Positions 17,676 to 26,387 of a stretch of 64,000 nucleotides of DNA are shown here, in pieces. Position 1 is the first letter of the stretch, and each line of letters starts with the position of its first letter. The notes beneath the pieces were generated by a model. The model ran no database searches and was not told where the DNA came from. It saw only the letters and a program-made list of their open reading frames with translations. Both the position numbers and the translations under genes were made by a program. Location of the stretch: assembly GCA_023428135.1 (NCBI GenBank), contig JAEYZG010000009.1, forward strand, positions 1-64,000. Reading direction: 5' to 3'. Source of the stretch: Bacteroidota bacterium. Its GTDB lineage: Bacteria; Bacteroidota; Bacteroidia; Cytophagales; Cytophagaceae.

Positions 17676-20600
17676 TTATTCCTTTATAAAGCTTTTTGTG
17701 AAATTACCAGAGACTGAATTTATTTTAATCAAATATAATCCAGATGGAAGCTCAGCTACTGAAACTTCTATACCTCCGCTTTGGGTTTTTGCATTATTAG
17801 TAAATACAGATCTTCCGGAACTATTTAAAATTTCCAATGAAATCTCTTTTGGTAAATTGGATAATCTGATTCTGTCAGAAGCAGGGTTGGGATATAGATC
17901 TAAATTATTATTATGATTACCATTGTTTGTATTGGTAATAACTGAAGGAGTACCTGTGGCAATGGCGTGTTCTGAGAAAGAGGTATAGCCAAGTCTTTCA
18001 GCATATCCACCGGAAATAGTACGTCCGGAAGTATTGGCAATTGGAATAACTGTTCCCATGGGCGATTCCCATTCAGCATAGTTAGTAGAATTGTCAGGTC
18101 TTTTCAATGATGCAAATTCATTGTCCTTCAGATTCTCAATATTTTCGGTATATAGTCTCACTCCATACGTTCCGGCAGAAGGGAGGACATTTGGGGTCAA
18201 TGTCCATATTGCATTTTCCTTAATATCAGTATAAGTCAGTTCGTTATCAGCTGCTATAAGTAATAAATCGTCATTATTTCCTGATTCTTCAATGCTTTTT
18301 ACAGATGCTGTAATGGAAGTAGTTCCTTCAAGAAATCCGTTGATTACATCAATTCTATGAAAACTGCTGTCAGTGGCATCACTGCCAACTGGGAATGCAT
18401 AGATCGATTCATTAGGCTTGATTGCTCTGGTAAGATTTCCGTTAATAAAACTTTTAGCGGAAAAACCTTCTATGCTGTTAGGTAAATTGGAGAGGATTGA
18501 AAGGTTGTTCTCTAAAGTAGATATGACACCATCGGAAAGCTGAAGATGATTTTGAACAATTTGGTCATTCTGGAGAATGACTCCGGCTCCGGTATTTTCA
18601 ATAGAGAGATAGCTGAATTTATTGTTTCCATAAATTTTCTGAGCATTACTTCCTTTAAAGGTAATAGTTCCCCAGCCCAAATATGAATTCCCATTGTTTT
18701 CAAAATGACCTTTAGATATTGTCAATTTTCCTCCTTCCATGACAAGACCTGCATCAGCAGCAATATAAATATCGTAAGCATAGATAGTATCTGAGATAGC
18801 TATCACAGGTTTAAATTTCGCAGAAGAAATGACAGTATGTACCTCATCAGTCGGTAATCCCTTTGTCCAGTTTAGAGGATTGTTAAAAGCCGAGCCGTTT
18901 GCTCCTGTCCATTCTGTATAGTTATATAAGTCCGAAAATTCAGAAGTGGTTTGTCGAATTGTATCAATAGCCAATGCAGTTAGATGAAAAGGATTATCTA
19001 TTGATTGTTCAAGTTTCCATTGGCCCTTTTCATTTGCTAAAACAGTAGCTATATAAGTTTCCCCTTGAGAGAAATTATTTTTTTCATGGTTATAATAAAG
19101 CTCTATCTGTGAATTGGCTGGAGCAGTGCCTTCAATTAACTTTGATGATGCCCATGTGATTACTGGAGAATAGCTGGGAGGACCTACAATAGCTATACCT
19201 TTTTGGGTATTTCCTAAAAATTTATTTCTTGTAATAAGATTATTTGTACCTGAGTAACTCATTGTAACTCCATTGAGAGCATTAAATGCAATGATGTTGG
19301 CATCTATATCGCTTGGTCCTCCAATAATGCACCCTCCGCCATAAGAGAATGTAATTCCACTTCCTCCATTACCTATGTTGAATGTTCCGGAAATATCTGT
19401 TCCTATTTTGTTACTCTTTATTATTCCTTCATTGCCGCTAATATTTAATCCACTACCTAGATTTCCAGAAATAATATTTCCAATAATCTTATATTTTCTC
19501 ATCGAATTCTGGGTTGTGATTCCAACTCCATTAGGTATGGCATTCGTACCATTCAAATTAAGACCAATAATATTATTTTGGACGATTGTTTCTAAATTAG
19601 GGAGATCACTAACTTCAATATATATTCCACTATTTTTATTACCCGAAATAAGATTCATTTCGCCGGGATTGGGGCCACCAATTAAACTTCTGCCTTTCGG
19701 CCGAAAATATATACCATGACCCATATTTGGAATTGCTGATGATCCATCAAAATTAGTTCCGATGTAATTACCTCTTATAGCTAAAGTGTCATTGACTTGA
19801 CTAGCATAAATTGCATTACCGTTGTTTCCTGAGATTAAATTTCCTTCTCCTGAATTGTGACCGCCTATAAATACAGAGGAAACCCCAAATACATTTATTC
19901 CTTGATAATTTTCTATACTGGTTAAGCCGTATACATCTGTACCTATTTTATTGCCAATGATTCTGATCTTTCCTCTTGCATTCTCTATATTTATTCCTGA
20001 ATGACTATTCTTTTTGGAAGAATTGTTCCCAGAGATGAGATTTCCCTCACCTGTGCCTCCTATAGTTATTTGATTACCAAAAAATAGGTTAACACCACTT
20101 TGAATATTAGATAAAGGAAGAAGACCTGAAATGTCTGTCCCTATAAAATTGCCCGTTAATTTAATGTTAAATGTTTCATCACAATAAATTCCATTTTTAG
20201 AATTGCCTGAAATCAGGTTGTTATTGATTGTGGTATTGGTATCTCTTTTAGTGAATATTCCATCCCCGTTTGGCATAGCTAATTTGCCTTGAGGGTCTGT
20301 TCCGATTTTGTTGTTTTGAATAGACGCTTCCTTTACGTAGTAAAGTAATATTCCATAGTTTAAATTCCCGCTGATGACATTTCCTTTATTACCAATATCT
20401 CCAATTTTTATATTTTGACCTCCATATTTTATTGGCTCAGGGTATGGATAATAAGAGTTCTCTGTTCTAATCCCAATGGAAAATCCATGAATATATAATC
20501 CATAAACTGCAGCATTATTCGCGGCTAATAACCTTAAGCCGCTGGGGGATCCCGCTAAGCCAGTACCGTCAAGTTCAATTTTAGGGCCTGAACCGGTGTA

Positions 20601-21206
20601 TCCGTTTTCTGGTTGAGTAGAACCATCAATTTGAGTAGGCGTGAAAATAACGGGTAATTCAGACAAACAGGTTATTTTATGTGGTGGTGTTCCAGGAATA
20701 CGAAATTTAATTTCACCTCCTCCATCGGCATTGGCATTTAATATACACTGTCTTAGTGAACCAGCTCCCGCATCCGATGTATTGGTTACGACTAACCTTT
20801 CTTCCTGAAATGTTGAAGTTATGCAGCTGTTTGGATTGTTGAATTGGATTTTAGGGGAGTTTGTTAATGAAATTCCATTGATAGTGATTTTTTTATTATT
20901 ACCAATATCAGTGTCTAAAATGGTTACCTGTGGTTGAATTAAATAGGCAGATGAAGAAAATACTTCGAGATCAGTTGGTCCATTCAGTTTAAAAACAATA
21001 TTAGCTGGGACTCCTCTTTGGTTGATCCAGCTAATTGCTTCACGTAAAGCAGTATCTACTCTTTGATCATCGATTATAAGCCCGCCCTCTAATGAAGTTG
21101 TTACAAAATATGTTTGCCCTTGGAGCTTGCTGCATTGAGCATTTGATTTTTGATAGTAGACTAAAAAAAATAATAAGAAGAAACAGTACAATTTTAAATT
21201 ATTCAT
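17676..21206 (-). CDS. Secreted parallel beta-helix protein with T9SS type A sorting domain
   Basis: The 1176-residue protein starts with a signal peptide (MNNLKLYCFFLLFFLVYYQ, cleavage probably after SNAQ). Residues about 220-660 consist of right-handed beta-helix repeats of the form N-x-I-S/G-G-N-x-x-x-GI, with IGTD-x-x-G and IGG-x-x-x-GEGNLISGN variants. A beta-sandwich and a region with strand-rich repeats follow. The C-terminus (LDLYPNPASDRIRLSNL, then GLYLIKI and a final KSFIKE) is a type A T9SS signal of about 75 residues, so the protein is exported across the outer membrane and attached or released. No catalytic residues could be assigned; polysaccharide binding or lyase-like function is possible. 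Confidence 0.87.
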   Translation of the reverse strand: MNNLKLYCFFLLFFLVYYQKSNAQCSKLQGQTYFVTTSLEGGLIIDDQRVDTALREAISWINQRGVPANIVFKLNGPTDLEVFSSSAYLIQPQVTILDTDIGNNKKITINGISLTNSPKIQFNNPNSCITSTFQEERLVVTNTSDAGAGSLRQCILNANADGGGEIKFRIPGTPPHKITCLSELPVIFTPTQIDGSTQPENGYTGSGPKIELDGTGLAGSPSGLRLLAANNAAVYGLYIHGFSIGIRTENSYYPYPEPIKYGGQNIKIGDIGNKGNVISGNLNYGILLYYVKEASIQNNKIGTDPQGKLAMPNGDGIFTKRDTNTTINNNLISGNSKNGIYCDETFNIKLTGNFIGTDISGLLPLSNIQSGVNLFFGNQITIGGTGEGNLISGNNSSKKNSHSGINIENARGKIRIIGNKIGTDVYGLTSIENYQGINVFGVSSVFIGGHNSGEGNLISGNNGNAIYASQVNDTLAIRGNYIGTNFDGSSAIPNMGHGIYFRPKGRSLIGGPNPGEMNLISGNKNSGIYIEVSDLPNLETIVQNNIIGLNLNGTNAIPNGVGITTQNSMRKYKIIGNIISGNLGSGLNISGNEGIIKSNKIGTDISGTFNIGNGGSGITFSYGGGCIIGGPSDIDANIIAFNALNGVTMSYSGTNNLITRNKFLGNTQKGIAIVGPPSYSPVITWASSKLIEGTAPANSQIELYYNHEKNNFSQGETYIATVLANEKGQWKLEQSIDNPFHLTALAIDTIRQTTSEFSDLYNYTEWTGANGSAFNNPLNWTKGLPTDEVHTVISSAKFKPVIAISDTIYAYDIYIAADAGLVMEGGKLTISKGHFENNGNSYLGWGTITFKGSNAQKIYGNNKFSYLSIENTGAGVILQNDQIVQNHLQLSDGVISTLENNLSILSNLPNSIEGFSAKSFINGNLTRAIKPNESIYAFPVGSDATDSSFHRIDVINGFLEGTTSITASVKSIEESGNNDDLLLIAADNELTYTDIKENAIWTLTPNVLPSAGTYGVRLYTENIENLKDNEFASLKRPDNSTNYAEWESPMGTVIPIANTSGRTISGGYAERLGYTSFSEHAIATGTPSVITNTNNGNHNNNLDLYPNPASDRIRLSNLPKEISLEILNSSGRSVFTNNAKTQSGGIEVSVAELPSGLYLIKINSVSGNFTKSFIKE

Positions 21207-21317
21207 AAAAAATATTTTTAATAATCAAGCAATAAATTTAGTAAAAATCTGTAGTAGAAAAGTATTGCAAAAATTGAATTTTATCGGTATATCAATTAGA
21301 ACAAAAGCTTTAAGTAT

Positions 21318-21325
21318 TATTTTTG
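21318..21325 (+). promoter_or_regulatory. Putative -7 box of the MarR operon
   Basis: TATTTTTG matches TAnnTTTG and lies 18 bases before the ATG at 21344. The -33 region (TTAG near 21296) is only a partial match. The AT-rich stretch upstream contains ATCGGTATATCAAT, a possible but imperfect operator. Confidence 0.4.
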
Positions 21326-21343
21326 TGATATTTATTATTCAAA

Positions 21344-21796
21344 ATGGAAGATTATCTCTGTAATATGTACTCCTTTCTCCTTGATCGCACTGCGCGTAGA
21401 GTAAAGCAATATGCGCAACAGCAGTTTAATGAGAAAAATTTTAATATCACTCTGGATCAATGGCTTGTTCTGAGACATTTATATGAGCATAACGATTTGA
21501 ATCAGAAGGAACTGGCAGAACTTCTTTTCAAGGATACCCCAACGCTTACCCGGATCATTGATCTGCTTTGTGAAAAAGGTCTGACAGAGCGTAAAATGCA
21601 TGCCAAAGACAGGAGATCTTTTATTGTTCATTTAACCGAAGCAGGGCTAGAAATGGTTAAAGAATTGATGCCTCCGGTTTCAGAAATCAGACTCAAAGCC
21701 TGGGAAGGACTTTCTGAAAAAGACTTTCAAGAATTTAAGAGAATTCTTAATTCTATTTATAATAATCTGGAAGATAATAAGTTAGGTAATATTTAA
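21344..21796 (+). CDS. MarR-family transcriptional regulator
   Basis: The 150-residue protein has the MarR winged-helix fold: helix-turn-helix and wing at about 48-100, with LNQKELAELLFKDTPTLTRIIDLLCEKGLTER and the wing motif D-x-R-S/R-x-x-x-V-x-L-T-E-x-G. There are two cysteines near the N-terminus (C6 in the first helix and one at about 83). It is the first gene before a ferredoxin reductase/ferredoxin pair (87-base gap), so it probably controls them and itself, perhaps in response to a redox-active or aromatic ligand. The ligand is unknown. Confidence 0.88.
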   Translation: MEDYLCNMYSFLLDRTARRVKQYAQQQFNEKNFNITLDQWLVLRHLYEHNDLNQKELAELLFKDTPTLTRIIDLLCEKGLTERKMHAKDRRSFIVHLTEAGLEMVKELMPPVSEIRLKAWEGLSEKDFQEFKRILNSIYNNLEDNKLGNI

Positions 21797-21883
21797 ATTT
21801 TTTCTCCCAAATAGTTGTTGTGCTAATTATTGTTAAGCATATTTGTTTTATTAGTAATTCATCCACCTAATCTCATAATTTTT

Positions 21884-22888
21884 ATGATACACACAGATAT
21901 TTGCATCATTGGAGCCGGACCTGTCGGACTTTTTGCTGTTTTTGAAGCGGGTTTATTAAAAATGCGCTGCCACCTTATCGATGTTCTTCCGCAGATAGGT
22001 GGACAGTTGTCAGAAATTTATCCTAAAAAACCAATTTATGATATACCAGGCTTCCCGGAAGTGCTGGCTCAGGATCTGGTTGATAATCTCAAAAAACAGA
22101 TTGATCCTTTTAAACCGACCTATACTTTGGGGGAAAGGGTGGAAACACTGGTTAAAAGGGAAGATGGAACTTTTGAAGTTAAAACTTCGGATGAGACAGT
22201 CATAACATGTAAAGCTGTTGTAATTGCCGGAGGGCTTGGTTGTTTTGAGCCAAGAAAACCGGAAATCGAAAACCTTGCAAAGTATGAGGGGAAAGGGGTA
22301 TATTATATGGTTAAAGATCCGGAGCGTTTTCGTGATAAAAAAATCATTATAGCAGGAGGAGGTGATTCTGCTTTGGATTGGACAATCTTTTTATCAAACG
22401 TTGCTTCTGAGGTTACGCTTGTGCATAGGAATGAATCTTTCAGAGGTGCACCAGACAGCGCAGAGAAAGTATTTGAACTGGCCAAAACAGGTAAAATTAA
22501 ATTACTCCTAAATGCTCACCTTAAGGAACTGAAGGGGGATAATATCCTTGAATCAGCTACTGTAATTGGTAAAGAGAAGGAGGAAAAAGAACTTAAAGCA
22601 GATTATCTTATTCCCTTATTTGGTCTGAGTCCGAAGCTTGGTCCCATTGCGGATTGGGGATTGAACATAGATAAAAATGCAATTGAAGTAAATACATTTG
22701 ACTATAGCACAAACGTCCCTGGCGTTTTTGCTATCGGTGATATCAATACCTATCCTGGAAAGCTGAAGCTAATTTTGTGCGGCTTTCATGAAGCGGCATT
22801 GATGGCACAGAGTGCATTCAAGTTCGTTTATCCTGATCAGAAGCTTAGCTTTAAGTATACAACAGTAAATGGGGTCAATGCTTTTTAA
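21884..22888 (+). CDS. Ferredoxin-NADP+ reductase, thioredoxin-reductase-like type
   Basis: The start is placed at ATG 21884 (MIHTDICIIGAGPVG), directly before the FAD motif; the upstream in-frame ATG 21830 would add 18 hydrophobic residues atypical for this cytosolic family. The 334-residue protein has an FAD Rossmann motif (GAGPVG, 10-15), PQIGGQLSEIYP, the NADPH motif IAGGGDSALDW and a C-terminal G-x-F-A-I-GD. There is no CxxC between the nucleotide domains, which separates it from thioredoxin reductase and fits the bacterial FNR group. The ferredoxin encoded 11 bases downstream is the obvious redox partner. Confidence 0.9.
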   Translation: MIHTDICIIGAGPVGLFAVFEAGLLKMRCHLIDVLPQIGGQLSEIYPKKPIYDIPGFPEVLAQDLVDNLKKQIDPFKPTYTLGERVETLVKREDGTFEVKTSDETVITCKAVVIAGGLGCFEPRKPEIENLAKYEGKGVYYMVKDPERFRDKKIIIAGGGDSALDWTIFLSNVASEVTLVHRNESFRGAPDSAEKVFELAKTGKIKLLLNAHLKELKGDNILESATVIGKEKEEKELKADYLIPLFGLSPKLGPIADWGLNIDKNAIEVNTFDYSTNVPGVFAIGDINTYPGKLKLILCGFHEAALMAQSAFKFVYPDQKLSFKYTTVNGVNAF

Positions 22889-22899
22889 TTTTTACTCTT

Positions 22900-23214
22900 A
22901 TGATAAAATTTGAAATAGAAGACAGACAAGGGAATATACAGGAAGTAGAAATCCCGGAAGATATTAATCTAAGTTTGATGGAAGTCTTAAAAGCTTCTGA
23001 CTATCCGGTATTGGCTACTTGTGGAGGTATGGCGCTTTGTGCAACATGCCATGTAGAGGTACAAAAAGGTCTGGAGAACTTAGGAGAACCTTCCAATGCA
23101 GAGCTGGATATGCTTGATACTTTGCCTGATGCTTCTTCTGAAAGCAGACTTGCATGTCAGATAAAAATAGGAAGTCATTTGAATGGGATGATGTTTAGAC
23201 TGAAAGGTGAGTAG
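22900..23214 (+). CDS. [2Fe-2S] ferredoxin, adrenodoxin type
   Basis: The 104-residue protein carries the cluster ligands C41, C47, C50 and C86 in the pattern C-x5-C-x2-C and a later LAC. The segment E-x-x-M-L-D/E-x-L-x-x-x-x-x-x-x-S-R-L-A-C is typical of the vertebrate-type/adrenodoxin group. It is a small soluble electron carrier, paired with the reductase gene just upstream. A hairpin follows 15 bases after its stop. Confidence 0.92.
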   Translation: MIKFEIEDRQGNIQEVEIPEDINLSLMEVLKASDYPVLATCGGMALCATCHVEVQKGLENLGEPSNAELDMLDTLPDASSESRLACQIKIGSHLNGMMFRLKGE

Positions 23215-23225
23215 CCGCTCATCAT

Positions 23226-23258
23226 AAAAAAGCCCTGCAGCTTTCGCTTGCAGGGCTT
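23226..23258. terminator. Bidirectional intrinsic terminator
   Basis: AAGCCCTGCA (23230-23239) pairs perfectly with TGCAGGGCTT (23249-23258) around a 9-base loop. The T run is on the minus-strand side (A run from 23226), so it mainly serves the 23301 gene, but it also closes the ferredoxin operon. Confidence 0.8.
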
Positions 23259-23300
23259 CACACTTAAACACAACAAACCTTGTACTCGTCAAAATTCAAA

Positions 23301-23705
23301 CTATTTGTTGGTACCTTTACGCCCTTTGTGAGCTTGCTTTCTTTTTTCTTTCATCTCTGCTTTTTTAGCTTCGAGTTTAGTATACTGTTCTTTGTTTAGT
23401 ACACCTTGAAACTCTTTATCCTGTTCAGCTTTCAATGCCTTCATCTGCTTACGATGTTCTTCATGCATTGCTTTTTTCTTATCAGAATATTTCTGATTGA
23501 TGGTTTCAACTTTGGCTGTCTGGTCGTCAGACAAAGACAACTCAGTTTTCATCCATTCAGTTTGTTTCTTTGGACTGAATCCTTCTCCTTTTCCTTTATG
23601 CGGATGTTTAGGACAGTCAGTCTGAGCATTGGCTTGTGAAACAAACATTACTGCACTCATCATAAGTGCGCTGAAGATTACTTTTAATTTCATGGTGGTC
23701 ATCAT
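23301..23705 (-). CDS. Spy/CpxP-like periplasmic protein
   Basis: The 134-residue protein has a signal peptide (MKLKVIFSALMMSAVMFVSQANA; a start at 23693 gives the shortest version) followed by a highly charged helical region rich in Lys, Glu and Gln. The pattern LSL-x-x-x-Q-x-x-x-V-x-x-I-N-x-x-Y followed by a Q-x-x-K-L-E-like repeat is that of Bacteroidota proteins related to Spy/CpxP (LTxxQ family), small cradle-like chaperones of the envelope. The tail is very basic (KRKQAHKGRKG). It is monocistronic. Confidence 0.75.
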   Translation of the reverse strand: MMTTMKLKVIFSALMMSAVMFVSQANAQTDCPKHPHKGKGEGFSPKKQTEWMKTELSLSDDQTAKVETINQKYSDKKKAMHEEHRKQMKALKAEQDKEFQGVLNKEQYTKLEAKKAEMKEKRKQAHKGRKGTNK

Positions 23706-23878
23706 AACATTTAAAGGTTTAGTTCATTCTAAATTTTAATCCGTTTATTAATCCGGTTTACTTATTTATATCTACTAAACCTTTAACACCAAATTAGTGC
23801 CTGTTTCTTCCTGCTTTTACAAAGAATATACCAAAGCTCAAAATGTAAAGACGAACAGGATTAAACTCTTGCTTAAGA

Positions 23879-26182
23879 CTATTTATATGAAATGATCACC
23901 TTTTGATTTTCAATCATTAATTCAAATTCACCAGGCTCTGTCACAGTCTCAAGGTTCTTGTTTACAAATGCCAGATCGTTTTTGTCCAGTTCAAATTCTA
24001 CTGTTACAGTTTCTCCCGCCTTGATTGCAACTTTTTTATATTTCCTAAGGCGCTTATTGTCAGGGGTAACACTGGCAAACAGATCTTTTGAATACAATTC
24101 TACACTATGTTTCCCACCTATCTGTCCAGTGTTTTTTACTTCAACAGAAACTTTTACTGTCTCATTTCCTGTAAATTCTTTTTGATTGACTTTAATAGGG
24201 CTGTATTCAAAAGTTGTATAGCTAAGACCAAAACCGAAAGGCCACTGTGGCTTGTATCCATTGTATTCAAAGCCTTGTGCAGTTTCCTGGATTTTTTCGG
24301 TAAACTTATGATCATACAAAACCAGATCTCCTGTGGCTGCAGGATAAGAGAACGGCAATCTTCCATCTGGGTTGTAATCTCCGAATAATACATCTGCTAT
24401 AGCATCAGCGCCTTTAGTACCTGGCCAGTATGCCTGTATTATACCCTTCATACCTGGCACTATCGAATTGATCACACGAGGTCTTCCCTGAGTCATGACC
24501 AGAATCACAGGCTTCCCTGTGTTTACTGCTGCTTTGGCAAGTTTTAATTGATTTGCCGGAAGGTCTAAATCATCAATAGCGCCCGGCTGTTCAGCATATG
24601 CATCTTCTCCAAGACAAAGAACGATGAAGTCAAAGGCAGATGCATTTTTAAAAATGGATTCAGTTGCAAAATTGACTTCGTTATTATATTCTTTTGATCC
24701 GTAAAAGGTAACATTGCTTTTACCTGTTTTTTCTTCAATTGCCTGAAGTATTGTTTTGGTTGTAGTAGGATAATATTTACTATTATTACCTTGCCATGAA
24801 TAAGACCAGCATCCGTGGAGGCTTGGAAGGTTATCTGCCCCAGGGCCGGCAAGTAGTATCTTAGCTTTTTTATTTAAAGGTAATACCGGACTTGCTCCCA
24901 GATTTTCATTTTTTAAAAGTGTGATAGACTCTCTTGAAGCCTGCAATGCGGCCACTCCATATTCAGGAAGATTAAATAATGATGTAGCAGATTTTTCGGG
25001 ATAAGCATTATCAAATAACCCCAAGTCATATTTAAGCTTTAATATTCTTCTTACAGATGCATCAACTGTAGCCATACTTACCTGACCTTCTTTTACAAGC
25101 TCGGTAAGATAGGTGAAGAAGCTGTAATCATTGGGAACCATGCTCATATCTATACCTGCATTGATTGCTATTTTAACAGCTTCTTTAGGAGTTGATGCAA
25201 TCATGTGTCTGTTATGCAATCTTATAATATCTTCCCAGTCTGTTACTACCAGTCCTTTAAAGCCAAGCTCTTTTCTCAGGACTTCTTTAAGAAGATATTC
25301 ATTGGCATGAACAGGTATGCCATTGATTTCTGCTGAGTTAATCATTACAGTAGAGGATCCTGCTTCTATAGCAGCTTTAAATTGTGGCAGATAGTACTCT
25401 CTGAGTATAATATCAGGAATATGAGCCGGAGTTCTGTCTTTACCTGTTCTTGGGGCGGAATATCCGATAAAGTGCTTCATACAAGATGCAACAGCAGTTG
25501 GATTTTTAAGGCCGTCAGCTTCCATACCTCTAATAGTCGCCACGCCCATTTGTGTGGTGAGGTATGTATCTTCCCCCCAGGTTTCTGCAAACCTTGACCA
25601 TAATGGCTGTCTGCCTGCATCTAATACCGGAGAGAAATTCCATCTGATGCCGGAAGCTCTTACCTCTCGTGCGGTTATATTTCCTCCCTGTCTGGCAAGC
25701 TCATCGTTTCTGGTAGCAGCAAGTCCAAGGTTATGTGGGAATAAAGTTGAGTTAAGTGTGAAAGTTGTTCCATGCACTGCATCTATTCCATATATAACCG
25801 GAATTTTGTTGGGCGTCTTTTTTACAGCAAGGTCTTGAATTTCTGTAATTATCTTGTGCCAGGTTTCCACAGAATAAGCTCTTCCGACAGGGTTAAGTAC
25901 TGAGCCCACTTTGTATTCGAGAATAGCTTTTTTAAGTTTTTCTTTATCAAGGCTTCCGTCTGTATTCTGATACCCATTGACAGCAAGCAGATTCAGATCT
26001 ATTTGGGTCATCTGTCCTACTTTTTCTTCAAGAGACATCTGAGAGATCAGTTTGTCAATCTTTTGATCCTGATTTTGAGCCTGGACATTCTGATAATTGA
26101 GAGCTAAAGCCATAATTACTAGTTTACCTGCTTTAGTTACCTTTTTAAATAATCTTTTCATAGGATATTTATTTTTTACCAT
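23879..26182 (-). CDS. Glycoside hydrolase family 3 beta-glucosidase (BglX-like)
   Basis: The 767-residue secreted enzyme has a basic N-terminus with a signal peptide ending near VQAQ (an alternative start is ATG 26161). The GH3 N-terminal TIM barrel includes KH-FIGYS and the nucleophile D315 in GLVVTDWEDI. The GH3 C-terminal domain and a terminal FN3-like domain (from about 670) follow. Length and order match periplasmic BglX beta-glucosidases, which release glucose from beta-linked oligosaccharides such as cellobiose. That fits a polysaccharide-degrading lifestyle. No T9SS signal is present, so it probably stays in the periplasm. Confidence 0.92.
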   Translation of the reverse strand: MVKNKYPMKRLFKKVTKAGKLVIMALALNYQNVQAQNQDQKIDKLISQMSLEEKVGQMTQIDLNLLAVNGYQNTDGSLDKEKLKKAILEYKVGSVLNPVGRAYSVETWHKIITEIQDLAVKKTPNKIPVIYGIDAVHGTTFTLNSTLFPHNLGLAATRNDELARQGGNITAREVRASGIRWNFSPVLDAGRQPLWSRFAETWGEDTYLTTQMGVATIRGMEADGLKNPTAVASCMKHFIGYSAPRTGKDRTPAHIPDIILREYYLPQFKAAIEAGSSTVMINSAEINGIPVHANEYLLKEVLRKELGFKGLVVTDWEDIIRLHNRHMIASTPKEAVKIAINAGIDMSMVPNDYSFFTYLTELVKEGQVSMATVDASVRRILKLKYDLGLFDNAYPEKSATSLFNLPEYGVAALQASRESITLLKNENLGASPVLPLNKKAKILLAGPGADNLPSLHGCWSYSWQGNNSKYYPTTTKTILQAIEEKTGKSNVTFYGSKEYNNEVNFATESIFKNASAFDFIVLCLGEDAYAEQPGAIDDLDLPANQLKLAKAAVNTGKPVILVMTQGRPRVINSIVPGMKGIIQAYWPGTKGADAIADVLFGDYNPDGRLPFSYPAATGDLVLYDHKFTEKIQETAQGFEYNGYKPQWPFGFGLSYTTFEYSPIKVNQKEFTGNETVKVSVEVKNTGQIGGKHSVELYSKDLFASVTPDNKRLRKYKKVAIKAGETVTVEFELDKNDLAFVNKNLETVTEPGEFELMIENQKVIISYK

Positions 26183-26387
26183 GTAATCGATGACAAAGAA
26201 TAGGAAGAGAAATAAGAAATAAATAAGATTTTTTATAAAAAAATATATTTTTGGACCAGGTAATCTTCGTTACTGAAGGATAAAATTACGATTTGTTACC
26301 TTGGTTTTGTGTCTGTTATTCAGTATTTTATATTTAATTGGTAATGGAAAATCATCCCGGGGTAACGATCTTAGAAAATAGCTATTT

